Shown here in pieces: positions 1 to 8,046 of a stretch of 64,000 nucleotides of DNA. The first letter of the stretch is position 1; each line of letters begins with the position of its first letter. A model generated the notes under the pieces. That model made no database searches. It was not told the origin of the DNA and worked only from the letters and a program-made list of their open reading frames with translations. The DNA is taken from the NCBI GenBank assembly GCA_965202955.1, contig OZ241871.1, positions 1,922,001 to 1,986,000 on the forward strand. The letters are read 5' to 3'. The translations under genes were made by a program, and so were the position numbers. This DNA is from Bin5 sp034422415. Its GTDB lineage: Bacteria > Chloroflexota > Anaerolineae > Caldilineales > Caldilineaceae.

Positions 1-80
1 GGGCAGATGGTGGAGATACCGGACTGGGAGGGTTGAGAAAGCGAAGAAGGTCTTCGTTCTTAGCAGCCGCCACCCACCAA

Positions 81-108
81 CTAAAAACTCAAAACCAGAA
101 ACTGAAAA
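81..108. repeat. Degenerate 7-bp tandem repeat (A-rich class)
   Basis: Four consecutive heptamers, ctaaaaa, ctcaaaa, ccagaaa and ctgaaaa, run directly into the stop codon of the neighbouring minus-strand aldolase gene. The same heptamer family recurs in several other gaps of the window. Confidence 0.7.
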
Positions 109-906
109 CTAGGAATCATCCCGCTCGGCCCGCACCGCGGCCGTGATCAGGTCCATCGCCAGGATCATGTAGCCGGTGTCGTCGCCGACCTGCAGCCACT
201 GCACGCCGCGCTTGGCCATGCCGAGGGCAAAACGGGCGTCGGGGGCCATGCCGGCGCCAACGAAGAGGCCGGCCGCGCGCGTGCGGCGGATGATGCTGTC
301 GATGGCCTCGACTACGGTGGGATGCTCCACCTCGCCGATCAGTCCGAGAGAGGCTGAGAGGTCCCAGGGGCCGAGCGCGATCGAGTCGAGCCCGGGGATG
401 GTCAGAATGTCATCAAGGGCGGCCATGGCGTCGGCGTTTTCGATCTGGACGGCGACGAAGATCTCGCGGTTTGCGCGCTCGATGAAGGCGTTGCCGCCGA
501 CGCGTCCGTAGTTGGAGGGCACGCGCGGCCCGTATCCACGCTCGCCCAACGGCGGGTAGCGGCAGCTGTTGACGACATCCTGCACCTCGGCGGCGGAGCG
601 GATCTGCGGCACGATGATGCCGTCGGCGCCGGCGTCGAGCACCGGCTTGATGAAGGGCGTTGCGCTGCCGGGCACGCGTACGAGCGCCGGCCTGTTTCTT
701 GCCTTGGCGGCCAGCAGATGTCCGCTCAGCGCCTCCAGGGTCATCGTGCTGTGCTCCATGTCGATCCAGAAGAAGTCGACCGAATCGCCGAGCGCGTCAG
801 TGGCGTGCGGGTCGGTCAGGGTGATCGAGGCGCCGATACAGATGTCGCCGGCGGTCATTCTGGCGCGGAAGGCCGCAATCGGACTGGGCTGGGTGTCGTT
901 GGTCAT
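109..906 (-). CDS. HpcH/HpaI-family class II aldolase
   Basis: A 265-residue member of the HpcH/HpaI aldolase/citrate lyase family. These enzymes reversibly cleave 2-keto-3-deoxy (or 4-hydroxy-2-oxo) acids to pyruvate plus an aldehyde, using a divalent metal. The family catalytic set is visible: His52 in WIDMEHS, Arg77 in LVRVPG, and the metal ligands Glu156 (QIEN) and Asp182 (GPWDLS), all at the spacing of the E. coli HpcH residues. The GADGIIVPQI and YPPLGERGYGP signatures are also present. It stands alone on the minus strand. The substrate cannot be read from sequence; 2-keto-3-deoxy-L-rhamnonate-type acids are plausible given the dehydratase and lactonase genes nearby. Confidence 0.9.
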   Translation of the reverse strand: MTNDTQPSPIAAFRARMTAGDICIGASITLTDPHATDALGDSVDFFWIDMEHSTMTLEALSGHLLAAKARNRPALVRVPGSATPFIKPVLDAGADGIIVPQIRSAAEVQDVVNSCRYPPLGERGYGPRVPSNYGRVGGNAFIERANREIFVAVQIENADAMAALDDILTIPGLDSIALGPWDLSASLGLIGEVEHPTVVEAIDSIIRRTRAAGLFVGAGMAPDARFALGMAKRGVQWLQVGDDTGYMILAMDLITAAVRAERDDS

Positions 907-1112
907 GGTTACCTGTGTTTGGCGTGATGGTTTGGCTGCGCGCAGCCGCGGCGCGCCCTGCAGGTGAAGTGTTCACCAATTCCCAGAAAAAGACAAATCG
1001 GTGTTGTTGGGGCGTGAGTGGAAAGGGGAGTGAGCAGGCCGATTTTACTACGCGACTGCTGACCGTGTTATGATTTTCCACATACTGGTAGGCGGCCTGA
1101 TCTGGGAGAGGC

Positions 1113-1259
1113 ATGAAGATTACCTCACTTCGACTTGTCGATTTCAAAAACTTCGAGTTTCTGGCCGAAGAGGCAGCCCGCCGTATCGACGCCATCCGGC
1201 AACAATGCCCCGAGGATTTTGATCGTCTTGCCCGGTGTCTCGCTGTAGTCAGTAGTTAG
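1113..1259 (+). pseudogene. Small ORF, possible stub of an AAA ATPase
   Basis: A 48-codon ORF with a GGGAGAGG ribosome binding site. Its first residues, MKITSLRLVDFKNFEF, resemble the start of SMC/RecF-like AAA ATPases, but no Walker A follows and the reading frame closes at once. I infer a truncated 5' end of such a gene. It could equally be a chance ORF. The rest of the gap from 907 to 1341 shows nothing recognisable except the promoter/leader side of the next gene. Confidence 0.3.
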
Positions 1260-1341
1260 AGGTTTCTATCCACAATTTACCCGCCGCAATCCACACCACT
1301 GACTTGAACGCATCTCAAAACCCCCACACCAGGAGTACGCA

Positions 1342-2355
1342 ATGAGCGAACCCTCAATCAAGACGACGGTCGTCGGCAGCTATCCCTTGCCGGCCTGGCT
1401 GGCCGCCTATCCATCCACGCCCAACCTGCGCGACGCGATTCTCGTCGTCCTCAAAACGCAGGAACTGGCCGGGCTGGACGTGATCTCCGACGGCGAGCTG
1501 ACCCGCTTCGATATCAACCATCCCGAAACGAATGGGATGATCGAATATTTCGTGCGCCCGATGGGCGGCATCTCCAGCCGGATGGGGCGCCAGGACGTGG
1601 CCGATTTCCGGGCGCAGCAGGGCATGGGATTCCGTGCACAGCCGGCCGGCGTGGTGGACGGGCCGATCAACGAGGGCGAGATGGACCTGCCCTCCAGCTG
1701 GCAGATGGTGAAAGGTCTGACCGCGACGCCGCTCAAGTTCACCGTGACCGCGCCCTATATGCTGGCCAAAACGCTGCTAGACCGCCATTACAGCGACCTG
1801 CCCAGCCTGACGATGGCGATCGCCGAGGTGCTGCGCAGCCAGGTCGAGGCGATCGACGCGCCGGTCCTGCAGGTGGACGAGGCCAACCTGACCGGTCATC
1901 CCGAGGACGCTGCCTGGGTGCACGAGCCGATCAACCATGTGCTGGACGGCGCGCGCGGGGAGCGGGCGCTGCACCTCTGCTTCGGCAACTACGGCGGGCA
2001 GAGCATCCAGAAGGGCTTCTGGGCCAACCTGCTCGGCTTTCTCAACAAGCTGCACGTGGACCACCTGGTGCTGGAGTTCGCGCGCCGCGGCTACGATGAG
2101 CTGGAGGTCTTCACCGACCTGCGTGAGGGCGTGGCTCTGGGACTTGGGGTCATCGACATCAAGGACAACGAGGTCGAGAGCGCGGACGAGGTCGCCGGAC
2201 GCATCCAGCAGGCGGTCGACCTGCTGGGCGCGGAGCGGATCAGGTGGATTCACCCCGACTGCGGCTTCTGGATGCTGCCGCGTTCGGTCGCCGACCGCAA
2301 GATGCAGGCGCTGGTGGCAGGCCGTGACCTGTTCTTGGGGCGAACGCCAGCGTAG
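1342..2355 (+). CDS. MetE C-terminal-like (cobalamin-independent methionine synthase family) protein
   Basis: A 337-residue protein of the UROD/MetE superfamily, equal to the catalytic half of MetE. Family members transfer a methyl or alkyl group to a thiol activated by zinc. The zinc ligands are in place: His211 and Cys213 (LHLCFGNYGG), Glu245 (LVLEFARRG) and Cys307 (HPDCGFWMLP). The start has an AGGAG ribosome binding site 8 bp upstream. Without the MetE N-terminal half it may use a methyl donor other than methyl-folate, and the relatives include coenzyme M-type alkyltransferases. A copy of its last codons recurs at 2684-2745. Confidence 0.85.
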   Translation: MSEPSIKTTVVGSYPLPAWLAAYPSTPNLRDAILVVLKTQELAGLDVISDGELTRFDINHPETNGMIEYFVRPMGGISSRMGRQDVADFRAQQGMGFRAQPAGVVDGPINEGEMDLPSSWQMVKGLTATPLKFTVTAPYMLAKTLLDRHYSDLPSLTMAIAEVLRSQVEAIDAPVLQVDEANLTGHPEDAAWVHEPINHVLDGARGERALHLCFGNYGGQSIQKGFWANLLGFLNKLHVDHLVLEFARRGYDELEVFTDLREGVALGLGVIDIKDNEVESADEVAGRIQQAVDLLGAERIRWIHPDCGFWMLPRSVADRKMQALVAGRDLFLGRTPA

Positions 2356-2401
2356 ATGTGATCATGCTATAATGTGGCGACAATTTCCAGGAGCTCTAAA
2401 C

Positions 2402-2662
2402 ATGGCCAGCATCACTGTAGGGAACGTTGATGAAGCGCTGGAGCGCCGGCTGCGCATTCGTGCCGCCGAGAACGGTCGCACCATGGAACAGGAGGCGTGT
2501 GAAATCCTCCGAGCCGCCCTTGACGAAGACGTCGCGCCATCCAAGGATCTCGGAACGGCAATCCACGAACTGTTTAAGCCGTTCGGGGGTGTGGAATTGG
2601 AGATCTCCCCAAGGGAACTGATGCGCGAGCCTCTAAGATGGATAGAGTGTTCCTATCCATGA
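2402..2662 (+). CDS. FitA-like ribbon-helix-helix antitoxin (orphan)
   Basis: An 86-residue protein starting MASITVGNVDEALERRL and followed by RIRAAENGRTMEQEACEILR. This is the ribbon-helix-helix DNA-binding domain of FitA/VapB-type antitoxins. The ATG at 2402 has GGAGC about 9 bp upstream and is preferred over the long upstream read-through, which overlaps the methyltransferase gene. No PIN-domain toxin follows; instead the end of the neighbouring methyltransferase gene is repeated. The antitoxin therefore appears to be an orphan. Its C-terminal tail would normally wrap the toxin. Confidence 0.75.
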   Translation: MASITVGNVDEALERRLRIRAAENGRTMEQEACEILRAALDEDVAPSKDLGTAIHELFKPFGGVELEISPRELMREPLRWIECSYP

Positions 2663-2683
2663 ACCTTGCAATACATTCCTGCC

Positions 2684-2745
2684 CGCAAAATGCAGGCGCT
2701 GGTGGCAGGCCGTGACCTCTTTATGGGGCGTAACGGCGAGAAGTG
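2684..2745 (+). pseudogene. Duplicated 3' end of the MetE-like gene
   Basis: The stretch encodes RKMQALVAGRDLFMGRNGEK and then a stop. It closely matches the last codons of the MetE-like gene (from 2296), with few mismatches over the first 35 bases. It is either the remnant of a second paralogue or a repeat produced when the antitoxin gene was inserted. Confidence 0.7.
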
Positions 2746-2762
2746 AAGAACGAGGAGAACGC

Positions 2763-3797
2763 TCACTCCTCTAACGCCGCCACCATCTCCTCGGTATAAC
2801 CGAAGATCGCAGGGGCACCGCCGGTGTGAACGAAGACGACCGGCTCGTGCGGCGGCAGCGCGCCGCTGCGGATGTGGGCCACCAGCCCGGCCAGCGCCTT
2901 GCTGGAGTAGACCGGGTCGGAGAGGATCCCTTCCGTTTGCGCCAGTAGACGCAGCGCGGCCATCCCCTCCGCCGAGGGAATGCCGTAGCGCTCGCCGACG
3001 AAGGAGTCGTCGTTGTCGAAGTCGGCCGCGGTCAGGGTCACATCCAGGTCCAGCCGGTCGGCGGCCTGGTTCGCGGTCCAGGCCATGCGCTCCTCGGTGC
3101 CGTTCTTGAAGGCTGGATTGATGCCCTTCACCTGCATCGGGCTGCCCACCGCCTTAAGGCCGAGCACCAGCCCGGTCTGGGTCGTGTCGGCCGCGCAGAC
3201 GTAGACAGTACGCGGGTCGATTTCCTCCTGACGGCACTGGCGCACCAGCTCGAGGGCGGACTCGGCATAGGCGATGACATCCAGGTCGACTGTATCGTCT
3301 TGGCGCGGCACGAAGACGTTGTGGCCGGCCGCGCGCAGTGCTTCGGCCTTGGCCGCGATCATCTCCTGCTGGCGGTCGCGATCGTTGCCCGACAGCACCG
3401 TCACATGCGCGCCCAGCAGCCGCTGCACCAGGTTGTTGCCCGTGATGGCCGTCCTGTCTATCTCCCGCTCGGACCGCAAGATCAGATGCAGCGTCATACC
3501 CAGCTTGGCGCAGGCCCCTGCCAGCTGGCGGCAGTAGTTGGACTGCACCGCCGCGCCGAAGACGACCGTATCCGCGCCGCGTTCGACCGCTACCGCCAGG
3601 CTGTATTCGAGCATACGGGTCTTGTTGCCGCCGAAAGCCAGGCCGGTCAGGTCGTCCCGCTTCATCCATACCTGCGGCCCGCCCAGGGCGGCGCTGAAAC
3701 GGGGCAGATGTTCCAGCGGCGTATTGTCCGTTCCCAGGCGCACGCGCTGCAGATTGGCCAGCGCCAGCTCCAGTTTGCTTTCCAGTGCAGAACTCAT
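2763..3797 (-). CDS. D-cysteine desulfhydrase / ACC deaminase-family PLP enzyme
   Basis: A fold-type II pyridoxal-phosphate enzyme of 344 residues when started at the ATG at 3797, which has AAGGAGAG just upstream. A further upstream start would add 19 unlikely residues. The PLP lysine is Lys59 in GGNKTR, preceded by VWMKRDDLTG. The C-terminal FVHTGGAPAIFGY motif binds the cofactor phosphate side. Known relatives degrade D-cysteine to pyruvate, H2S and ammonia, or deaminate 1-aminocyclopropane-1-carboxylate. The sequence alone does not decide between these. Confidence 0.88.
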   Translation of the reverse strand: MSSALESKLELALANLQRVRLGTDNTPLEHLPRFSAALGGPQVWMKRDDLTGLAFGGNKTRMLEYSLAVAVERGADTVVFGAAVQSNYCRQLAGACAKLGMTLHLILRSEREIDRTAITGNNLVQRLLGAHVTVLSGNDRDRQQEMIAAKAEALRAAGHNVFVPRQDDTVDLDVIAYAESALELVRQCRQEEIDPRTVYVCAADTTQTGLVLGLKAVGSPMQVKGINPAFKNGTEERMAWTANQAADRLDLDVTLTAADFDNDDSFVGERYGIPSAEGMAALRLLAQTEGILSDPVYSSKALAGLVAHIRSGALPPHEPVVFVHTGGAPAIFGYTEEMVAALEE

Positions 3798-3889
3798 GCA
3801 GAACTCTCCTTCGGCGGTTGCTGATTTGTCGTTGTCATTGTTGCATTGGGGCAAGAGTTCACCACATGGGCTACGCCGGCCGCAGGCAG

Positions 3890-5695
3890 CTATCCACCGG
3901 CCACCGACAACTCAAGCTCCGGCTCCTGGGTCAGCTCCCAGGAGCGGGCCAGGCTCTGCGCTGCGACCATCTGGGCGTAGCGGCCGTCGCGCGCCATCAG
4001 CTCGGCGTGGGCGCCCGACTCGACGATGCGGCCCTTGTCGAGCACGACGATCTTGTCGGCGTGGCGGACGGTCGAAAGGCGGTGGGCGATGACCAGCGTG
4101 GTGCGGTTGCGGGTGAGGCGGTTGAGCGCCTGCTGGATCAGCCATTCGGTCTCGGTGTCTACCGAGGAGGTCGCCTCGTCGAGGATCAGGACCGGCGCGT
4201 CTTTGAGGAGGGCGCGCGCGATCGAGATGCGCTGCTTCTGGCCGCCGGAGAGGCGCACGCCGCGTTCGCCGATGACCGTCTCGTAGCCGTCGGGCAGGTC
4301 GACGATGAAGGTGTGCGCGTTGGAGGCCTGCGCCGCCTGCACGATCTCATCGATGGTCGCGTCCGGGCGTCCGAAGGCGATATTTCGGCGCACGGTGCCG
4401 TGGAAGAGGAAGACATCCTGCATGACCGAGGCGACGTTGGCGCGCAGGAAATCGAGGTCAAGGCTGCGCAGGTCATGGCCGCCGAGGCAGACCTGCCCGT
4501 CCTGGGGGTCGTAGAAGCGGGGGATCAGGCGGCTGACCGTCGTCTTGCCGGCGCCGGTCGCGCCCACCAGCGCCACCATCTGGCTGGCGCCGATCTCGAA
4601 ATCGATCCCGTTCAGCACCACCTCTTCCTGTTGATAGCCGAAGGAGACATTGTGGAAGGCTACGTGCCAGCGGTCGATGCGGGGCTTGACCGCGTCGGGC
4701 GGGCTGCTGATCTCCGGCTGCACGGCCAGCAACTCGAAGATGCGCTCCTGGCTGGCGCCGGCGCGGTGCAGCGTGTCGCCGATGTCGGCCAGCTTGAGGA
4801 AGGGCTGGTAGATGTAGGCCAGGTAGGCGATGAAGACGAAGAGGTCGGCGACATTGAGCGTATCGGCGAGAGCGAGGCCGCCGCCGATCCAGACGGCCAC
4901 GATCACGCCGACGCCGCCGGAGAACTCGACGATAGCCGAGGGCAACAGCGAGAGCCTGGTCGCGGCGCAGATCTTGTCGCGGTAGGCCTCTGCAGAGTGT
5001 GTGACCTGGTCCGCCTGCGACTTCTCCCTGCCGAACGATTTGATCTCGGTAATGCCGGAGAAGCTGTCCTGCACCTGGGCGACCAGATCGGAGATGATGG
5101 CGCGTACTTGGCGCCATACGTGGCGGATTCGGCGGGTGAAGCGGTAGATTACATAGCCGCCGATCGGCAGCGGCAGCACGACCAGCAGGGCCAGCAGGGG
5201 GTGAATCCAGAACAGGACGCACCACATGGCGACGGGGATGGCGACCGCCATGACCAGCTCGGGCACGCCGTGGGCGACGAAGTCCTCCAGCGTTTCGATG
5301 TCGTTGACCGAGCGTACGATCAGCGCGCCGGTGCGCTGGCGGTTGTAGAAGCTGTGCGAGAGCCGCTGCAGATGGCGGTAGACGCGCGCCATCAGGCTGG
5401 TGGTGATGCCGTAGGCGGCCTGGTGGGAGAACTGTCCGTAAAAGTAGCGCCCGACGCCGCGCAGCACATACACTACCCCAAGCAGCGCGGTCATCGTCAG
5501 CAGTCCGGACGAGGAGCCGCCGCCCTCGGTGATCCACAGGATCAGGCGGCGCACCAGCAGCGGCGGGACGAGGGTCGTCGCCGAGAAGAGCAGGCCGCTC
5601 ACGATCGAGAGGACCACCAGCTTGCGGTGGCCGCCCAGGATCTCCCAGAGGCCGGTCAGAAAGCCCCGCTGCGCGTCGTTTGTGGACATGGCCAT
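3890..5695 (-). CDS. ABC transporter, fused permease and ATPase (exporter type)
   Basis: About 601 residues. An N-terminal six-helix ABC exporter domain (about residues 25-310) is followed by a nucleotide-binding domain with Walker A GATGAGKTT (about residue 380), signature LSGGQKQR, Walker B VLILDEATSS and the switch histidine in IAHRLSTV. It is a half-transporter that would form a homodimer, MsbA/MdlB-like. The substrate is unknown. The ATG at 5695 is one of several possible starts; none has a strong ribosome binding site. Confidence 0.9.
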   Translation of the reverse strand: MAMSTNDAQRGFLTGLWEILGGHRKLVVLSIVSGLLFSATTLVPPLLVRRLILWITEGGGSSSGLLTMTALLGVVYVLRGVGRYFYGQFSHQAAYGITTSLMARVYRHLQRLSHSFYNRQRTGALIVRSVNDIETLEDFVAHGVPELVMAVAIPVAMWCVLFWIHPLLALLVVLPLPIGGYVIYRFTRRIRHVWRQVRAIISDLVAQVQDSFSGITEIKSFGREKSQADQVTHSAEAYRDKICAATRLSLLPSAIVEFSGGVGVIVAVWIGGGLALADTLNVADLFVFIAYLAYIYQPFLKLADIGDTLHRAGASQERIFELLAVQPEISSPPDAVKPRIDRWHVAFHNVSFGYQQEEVVLNGIDFEIGASQMVALVGATGAGKTTVSRLIPRFYDPQDGQVCLGGHDLRSLDLDFLRANVASVMQDVFLFHGTVRRNIAFGRPDATIDEIVQAAQASNAHTFIVDLPDGYETVIGERGVRLSGGQKQRISIARALLKDAPVLILDEATSSVDTETEWLIQQALNRLTRNRTTLVIAHRLSTVRHADKIVVLDKGRIVESGAHAELMARDGRYAQMVAAQSLARSWELTQEPELELSVAGG

Positions 5696-5725
5696 AAAAA
5701 TCTGCGTCTTGCTCCGTACCAACAA

Positions 5726-5753
5726 CTGAAAACAAGAAACGAAAAACTGAAAA
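5726..5753. repeat. Degenerate 7-bp tandem repeat (A-rich class)
   Basis: Heptamers ctgaaaa, caagaaa, cgaaaaa and ctgaaaa fill the gap between the ABC transporter and the VOC gene. They are the same family as at 81-108. Confidence 0.7.
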
Positions 5754-5762
5754 CCGCCGTCC

Positions 5763-6170
5763 TTATTCCTCGTCCTCAGCCCCCTGCCCGAAGGCGATGA
5801 AGTAGCCGTCCGGGTCGTATACGGCGAACTCGATGTTGTCGTATTCGTGCTGATGCGTCAGCCCGTAGGCGAACTCGGCGCCCTTGGCCTCGAACTCGGC
5901 GTAGAGCGCCCGCACATTTTTGACCCAGACGTAGGCGTCCCAGTGGCCGCCCCGATCCCGGTTGGGAAGGATCTCATGCTCGTCACCCACCTCCTTGAGC
6001 ATGAAGATGAAGCCGTTGCGGTCGGGCATGGCGAAGGTCGGCGGTTCGCCCCAGAGATAGGGACGGGTGAAGCCGAGCACATCGCAGTAGTAGTCGAGGG
6101 AAGCGGTGAGACTGCGCACCATGAAATAAGGCGCTGAGCCGATCAGGGTCGGCGGGTTTGCGGGTGGCAT
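5763..6170 (-). CDS. VOC-family (glyoxalase/bleomycin-resistance fold) protein
   Basis: A 135-residue single-module vicinal oxygen chelate protein. It shows the typical opening YFMVRSLTASLDYYCDVLGF and the closing YDPDGYFIAFGQ, where the last-strand glutamate-type metal ligand sits in related enzymes. These proteins include glyoxalase I, dioxygenases and antibiotic-binding proteins. The reaction cannot be inferred here. It lies on the same strand as the ABC transporter. Confidence 0.8.
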   Translation of the reverse strand: MPPANPPTLIGSAPYFMVRSLTASLDYYCDVLGFTRPYLWGEPPTFAMPDRNGFIFMLKEVGDEHEILPNRDRGGHWDAYVWVKNVRALYAEFEAKGAEFAYGLTHQHEYDNIEFAVYDPDGYFIAFGQGAEDEE

Positions 6171-6237
6171 GGGAAGACTCCAGGGTGCGCCGCGCGCTTA
6201 CACAGCGTAACGGTAGTGCATCTTGACACTGAAGGGA

Positions 6238-6591
6238 TTATGGCGCCGCTTCAGACGCGGCGACTGCTGCGGAAACGGCATCAAGGAATTCTACCGGTTT
6301 GGCGTCGCGTCCGTTTTCCCAGAGGAGCGAAAAAAACCAAATGCCGCTCTCACCGACGGTAAAACTGGTGGGGCTGTAATGGTTGCGCTGTTCCTGCTTC
6401 ATGCCATCGTCATTATCCGGCAGTTCAAACAACGCGTTCTCTTCGACTAATTCCGGCTCGTAATGGACGGGCCAGTCCCACATCTGCCCCTGATATCGTT
6501 CGTTTCGAAGATGAAGGATGTTTGCATATTCCCGCACCTCCGTCAATTCGGGGATATGTTTGTCTTGTCCTCCACTGAGATCAGGTCTCAT
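6238..6591 (-). CDS. Hypothetical protein translationally coupled to the aminotransferase
   Basis: A 117-residue protein of unknown family, acidic with several Trp residues (MWDWPVHYEPELVEENALF). Its ATG at 6591 overlaps the TGA of the upstream aminotransferase gene as TGATG, which suggests translational coupling. There is no signal peptide, membrane segment or recognisable motif. It could be a small accessory protein of the aminotransferase or an unrelated passenger. Confidence 0.5.
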   Translation of the reverse strand: MRPDLSGGQDKHIPELTEVREYANILHLRNERYQGQMWDWPVHYEPELVEENALFELPDNDDGMKQEQRNHYSPTSFTVGESGIWFFSLLWENGRDAKPVEFLDAVSAAVAASEAAP

Positions 6592-7937
6592 CAATCTTCC
6601 GACATCGAGTCGAGCGCGGCGCCGATGGTGTCGACGATCTGGTCGATCTCCTCTTCGTTGATGACGAGCGGCGGCGAGAAGGCGAGGCTGCCGTTGAGGG
6701 CGCGCGTGCGCACGCCGCGCGCCGCGGTCGCGTTCTGCAGGCTCATCGCCAAGTCGTTGTCCGGCTCCCTGGTCTCCTGGTCCTTGACGAACTCGACCGC
6801 GCAGAGGAGGCCGAGACCGCGCACGTCGCCCACGTTTCCGAATTCGCGCAGCCCGGACAGCCGCTCGCGCAGCCGCTCGCCCATCGCCGCCGAACGTTCG
6901 GCCAGCTTCTCGTCCTCGAGAATGGCGAGGTTGCGCAGGCCGACGGCGCAGGAGGCGGCATGCCCCGAATAGGTGAAGCCGTGCAGCCAGGCCTCGTCCT
7001 GCGGCGCGCTGTTCATGGCGTCGAAGATGCGGTCGCTGATCTGAATGCCGCCCAACGGCAGGTAGCCGCTGGTGATGCCCTTGGCGAAGGCGAGGATATC
7101 CGGCTCGATGCCGTAGCGGTTGAGCGCGAACATCTCGCCGGTGCGCCCGAAGCCGCAGATCACCTCGTCGGCGATCAGGAGTACGTCGTACTGGTCGCAG
7201 ATGGCGCGCACGCGCGGGAAGTAGTCGTCCGGCGGCACGAAGACGCCGCCGACGCCCTGCACCGGCTCGGCGATCAACGCGGCGACCGTCTCCGGCCCCT
7301 CGCGCAGGATCGTCTCCTCAAGGTCGCGTGCCGCGGCCGCGCCGACCGTCTCGCCATCCTGGAGCTCGCCTTCGTAGCGGTAGGGATGGGGCGCGTGGCA
7401 GTAGATGAAGTTGGGCACCAGCGGCCCGAACATCTTGTGGTAGCGGGGCACGCTGGTGGCGCTGGTGGTGGCGAGGGTGATGCCGTGATAGGACTCGCGG
7501 CGCGAGATGACCTTGACCTTGTCCGGCTGCCCCTGGCGCTTCCAGAAATAGCGGGCCGTCTTGAAAGCGGTGTCGTTGGACTCGGAGCCGCCGGAGGTGA
7601 AGAATGTCGTCTTGAGGCTGGGGTATGCGTAGCCGGAGAGCTTGTAGGCCAGTTCGCTGGCGGGCAGGTTGGTCATGCCGGCGAAGTTGGAGGTGTAGGC
7701 CAGCTTCTGCATCTGCGCGTAGGCGGCTTCCGCCAGCTCGGAGCGGCCATAGCCGACATTCACGTTCCAGAGGCCGGCCATCGCATCCAGGATCTTGCGC
7801 CCGTCGGTCGTGTAGAGCCAGACGCCTTCGGCATGCTCGATGATGAGCGGATTTTCGGTTTGGGAGGGGTGATGCAGCGGGTGAAGCTGTCGTCGGTCCT
7901 GTTCGAGCAGGGATGGCATTTCCTGTGTAACTGCCAT
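6591..7937 (-). CDS. Class III (omega) aminotransferase
   Basis: A 448-residue PLP-dependent class III aminotransferase that moves the amino group from a terminal amine or beta-amino acid to a keto acid such as pyruvate. The cofactor Asp257 lies in IADEVICGFGRTG and the Schiff-base Lys286 in AFAKGITSG. SGGSESNDTAFK binds the phosphate. The ATG at 7937 has AAGGAG 6 bp upstream, so the longer ORF start, which is encoded by 7-bp repeats, is rejected. Beta-alanine, GABA, putrescine or taurine are possible donors. Confidence 0.9.
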   Translation of the reverse strand: MAVTQEMPSLLEQDRRQLHPLHHPSQTENPLIIEHAEGVWLYTTDGRKILDAMAGLWNVNVGYGRSELAEAAYAQMQKLAYTSNFAGMTNLPASELAYKLSGYAYPSLKTTFFTSGGSESNDTAFKTARYFWKRQGQPDKVKVISRRESYHGITLATTSATSVPRYHKMFGPLVPNFIYCHAPHPYRYEGELQDGETVGAAAARDLEETILREGPETVAALIAEPVQGVGGVFVPPDDYFPRVRAICDQYDVLLIADEVICGFGRTGEMFALNRYGIEPDILAFAKGITSGYLPLGGIQISDRIFDAMNSAPQDEAWLHGFTYSGHAASCAVGLRNLAILEDEKLAERSAAMGERLRERLSGLREFGNVGDVRGLGLLCAVEFVKDQETREPDNDLAMSLQNATAARGVRTRALNGSLAFSPPLVINEEEIDQIVDTIGAALDSMSED

Positions 7938-7953
7938 TGAATTCTCCTTACTG

Positions 7954-8046
7954 CAGTTTTTGGTTTTTAGTTTCTTGTTTTTAGTGAACACCGGTCGCGT
8001 TTGCAGCCGTTGCAGTTGCTGAAAACGAAAAACCGGTTACGAAAAA
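7954..8046. repeat. Degenerate 7-bp repeats reaching into the epimerase stop codon
   Basis: Heptamers cagtttt, tggtttt, tagtttc and ttgtttt (7954-7981) are followed by the inverse class ctgaaaa, cgaaaaa, ccggtta and cgaaaaa (8019-8046). The second group overlaps the last codons and stop of the neighbouring minus-strand gene at 8037. Confidence 0.65.

Noticed and set aside
3785..5800. A 671-codon open frame on the plus strand opposite the ABC transporter
   Set aside because: It is the antisense shadow of a GC-rich gene with clear Walker motifs. Its own translation is low-complexity, without domains.
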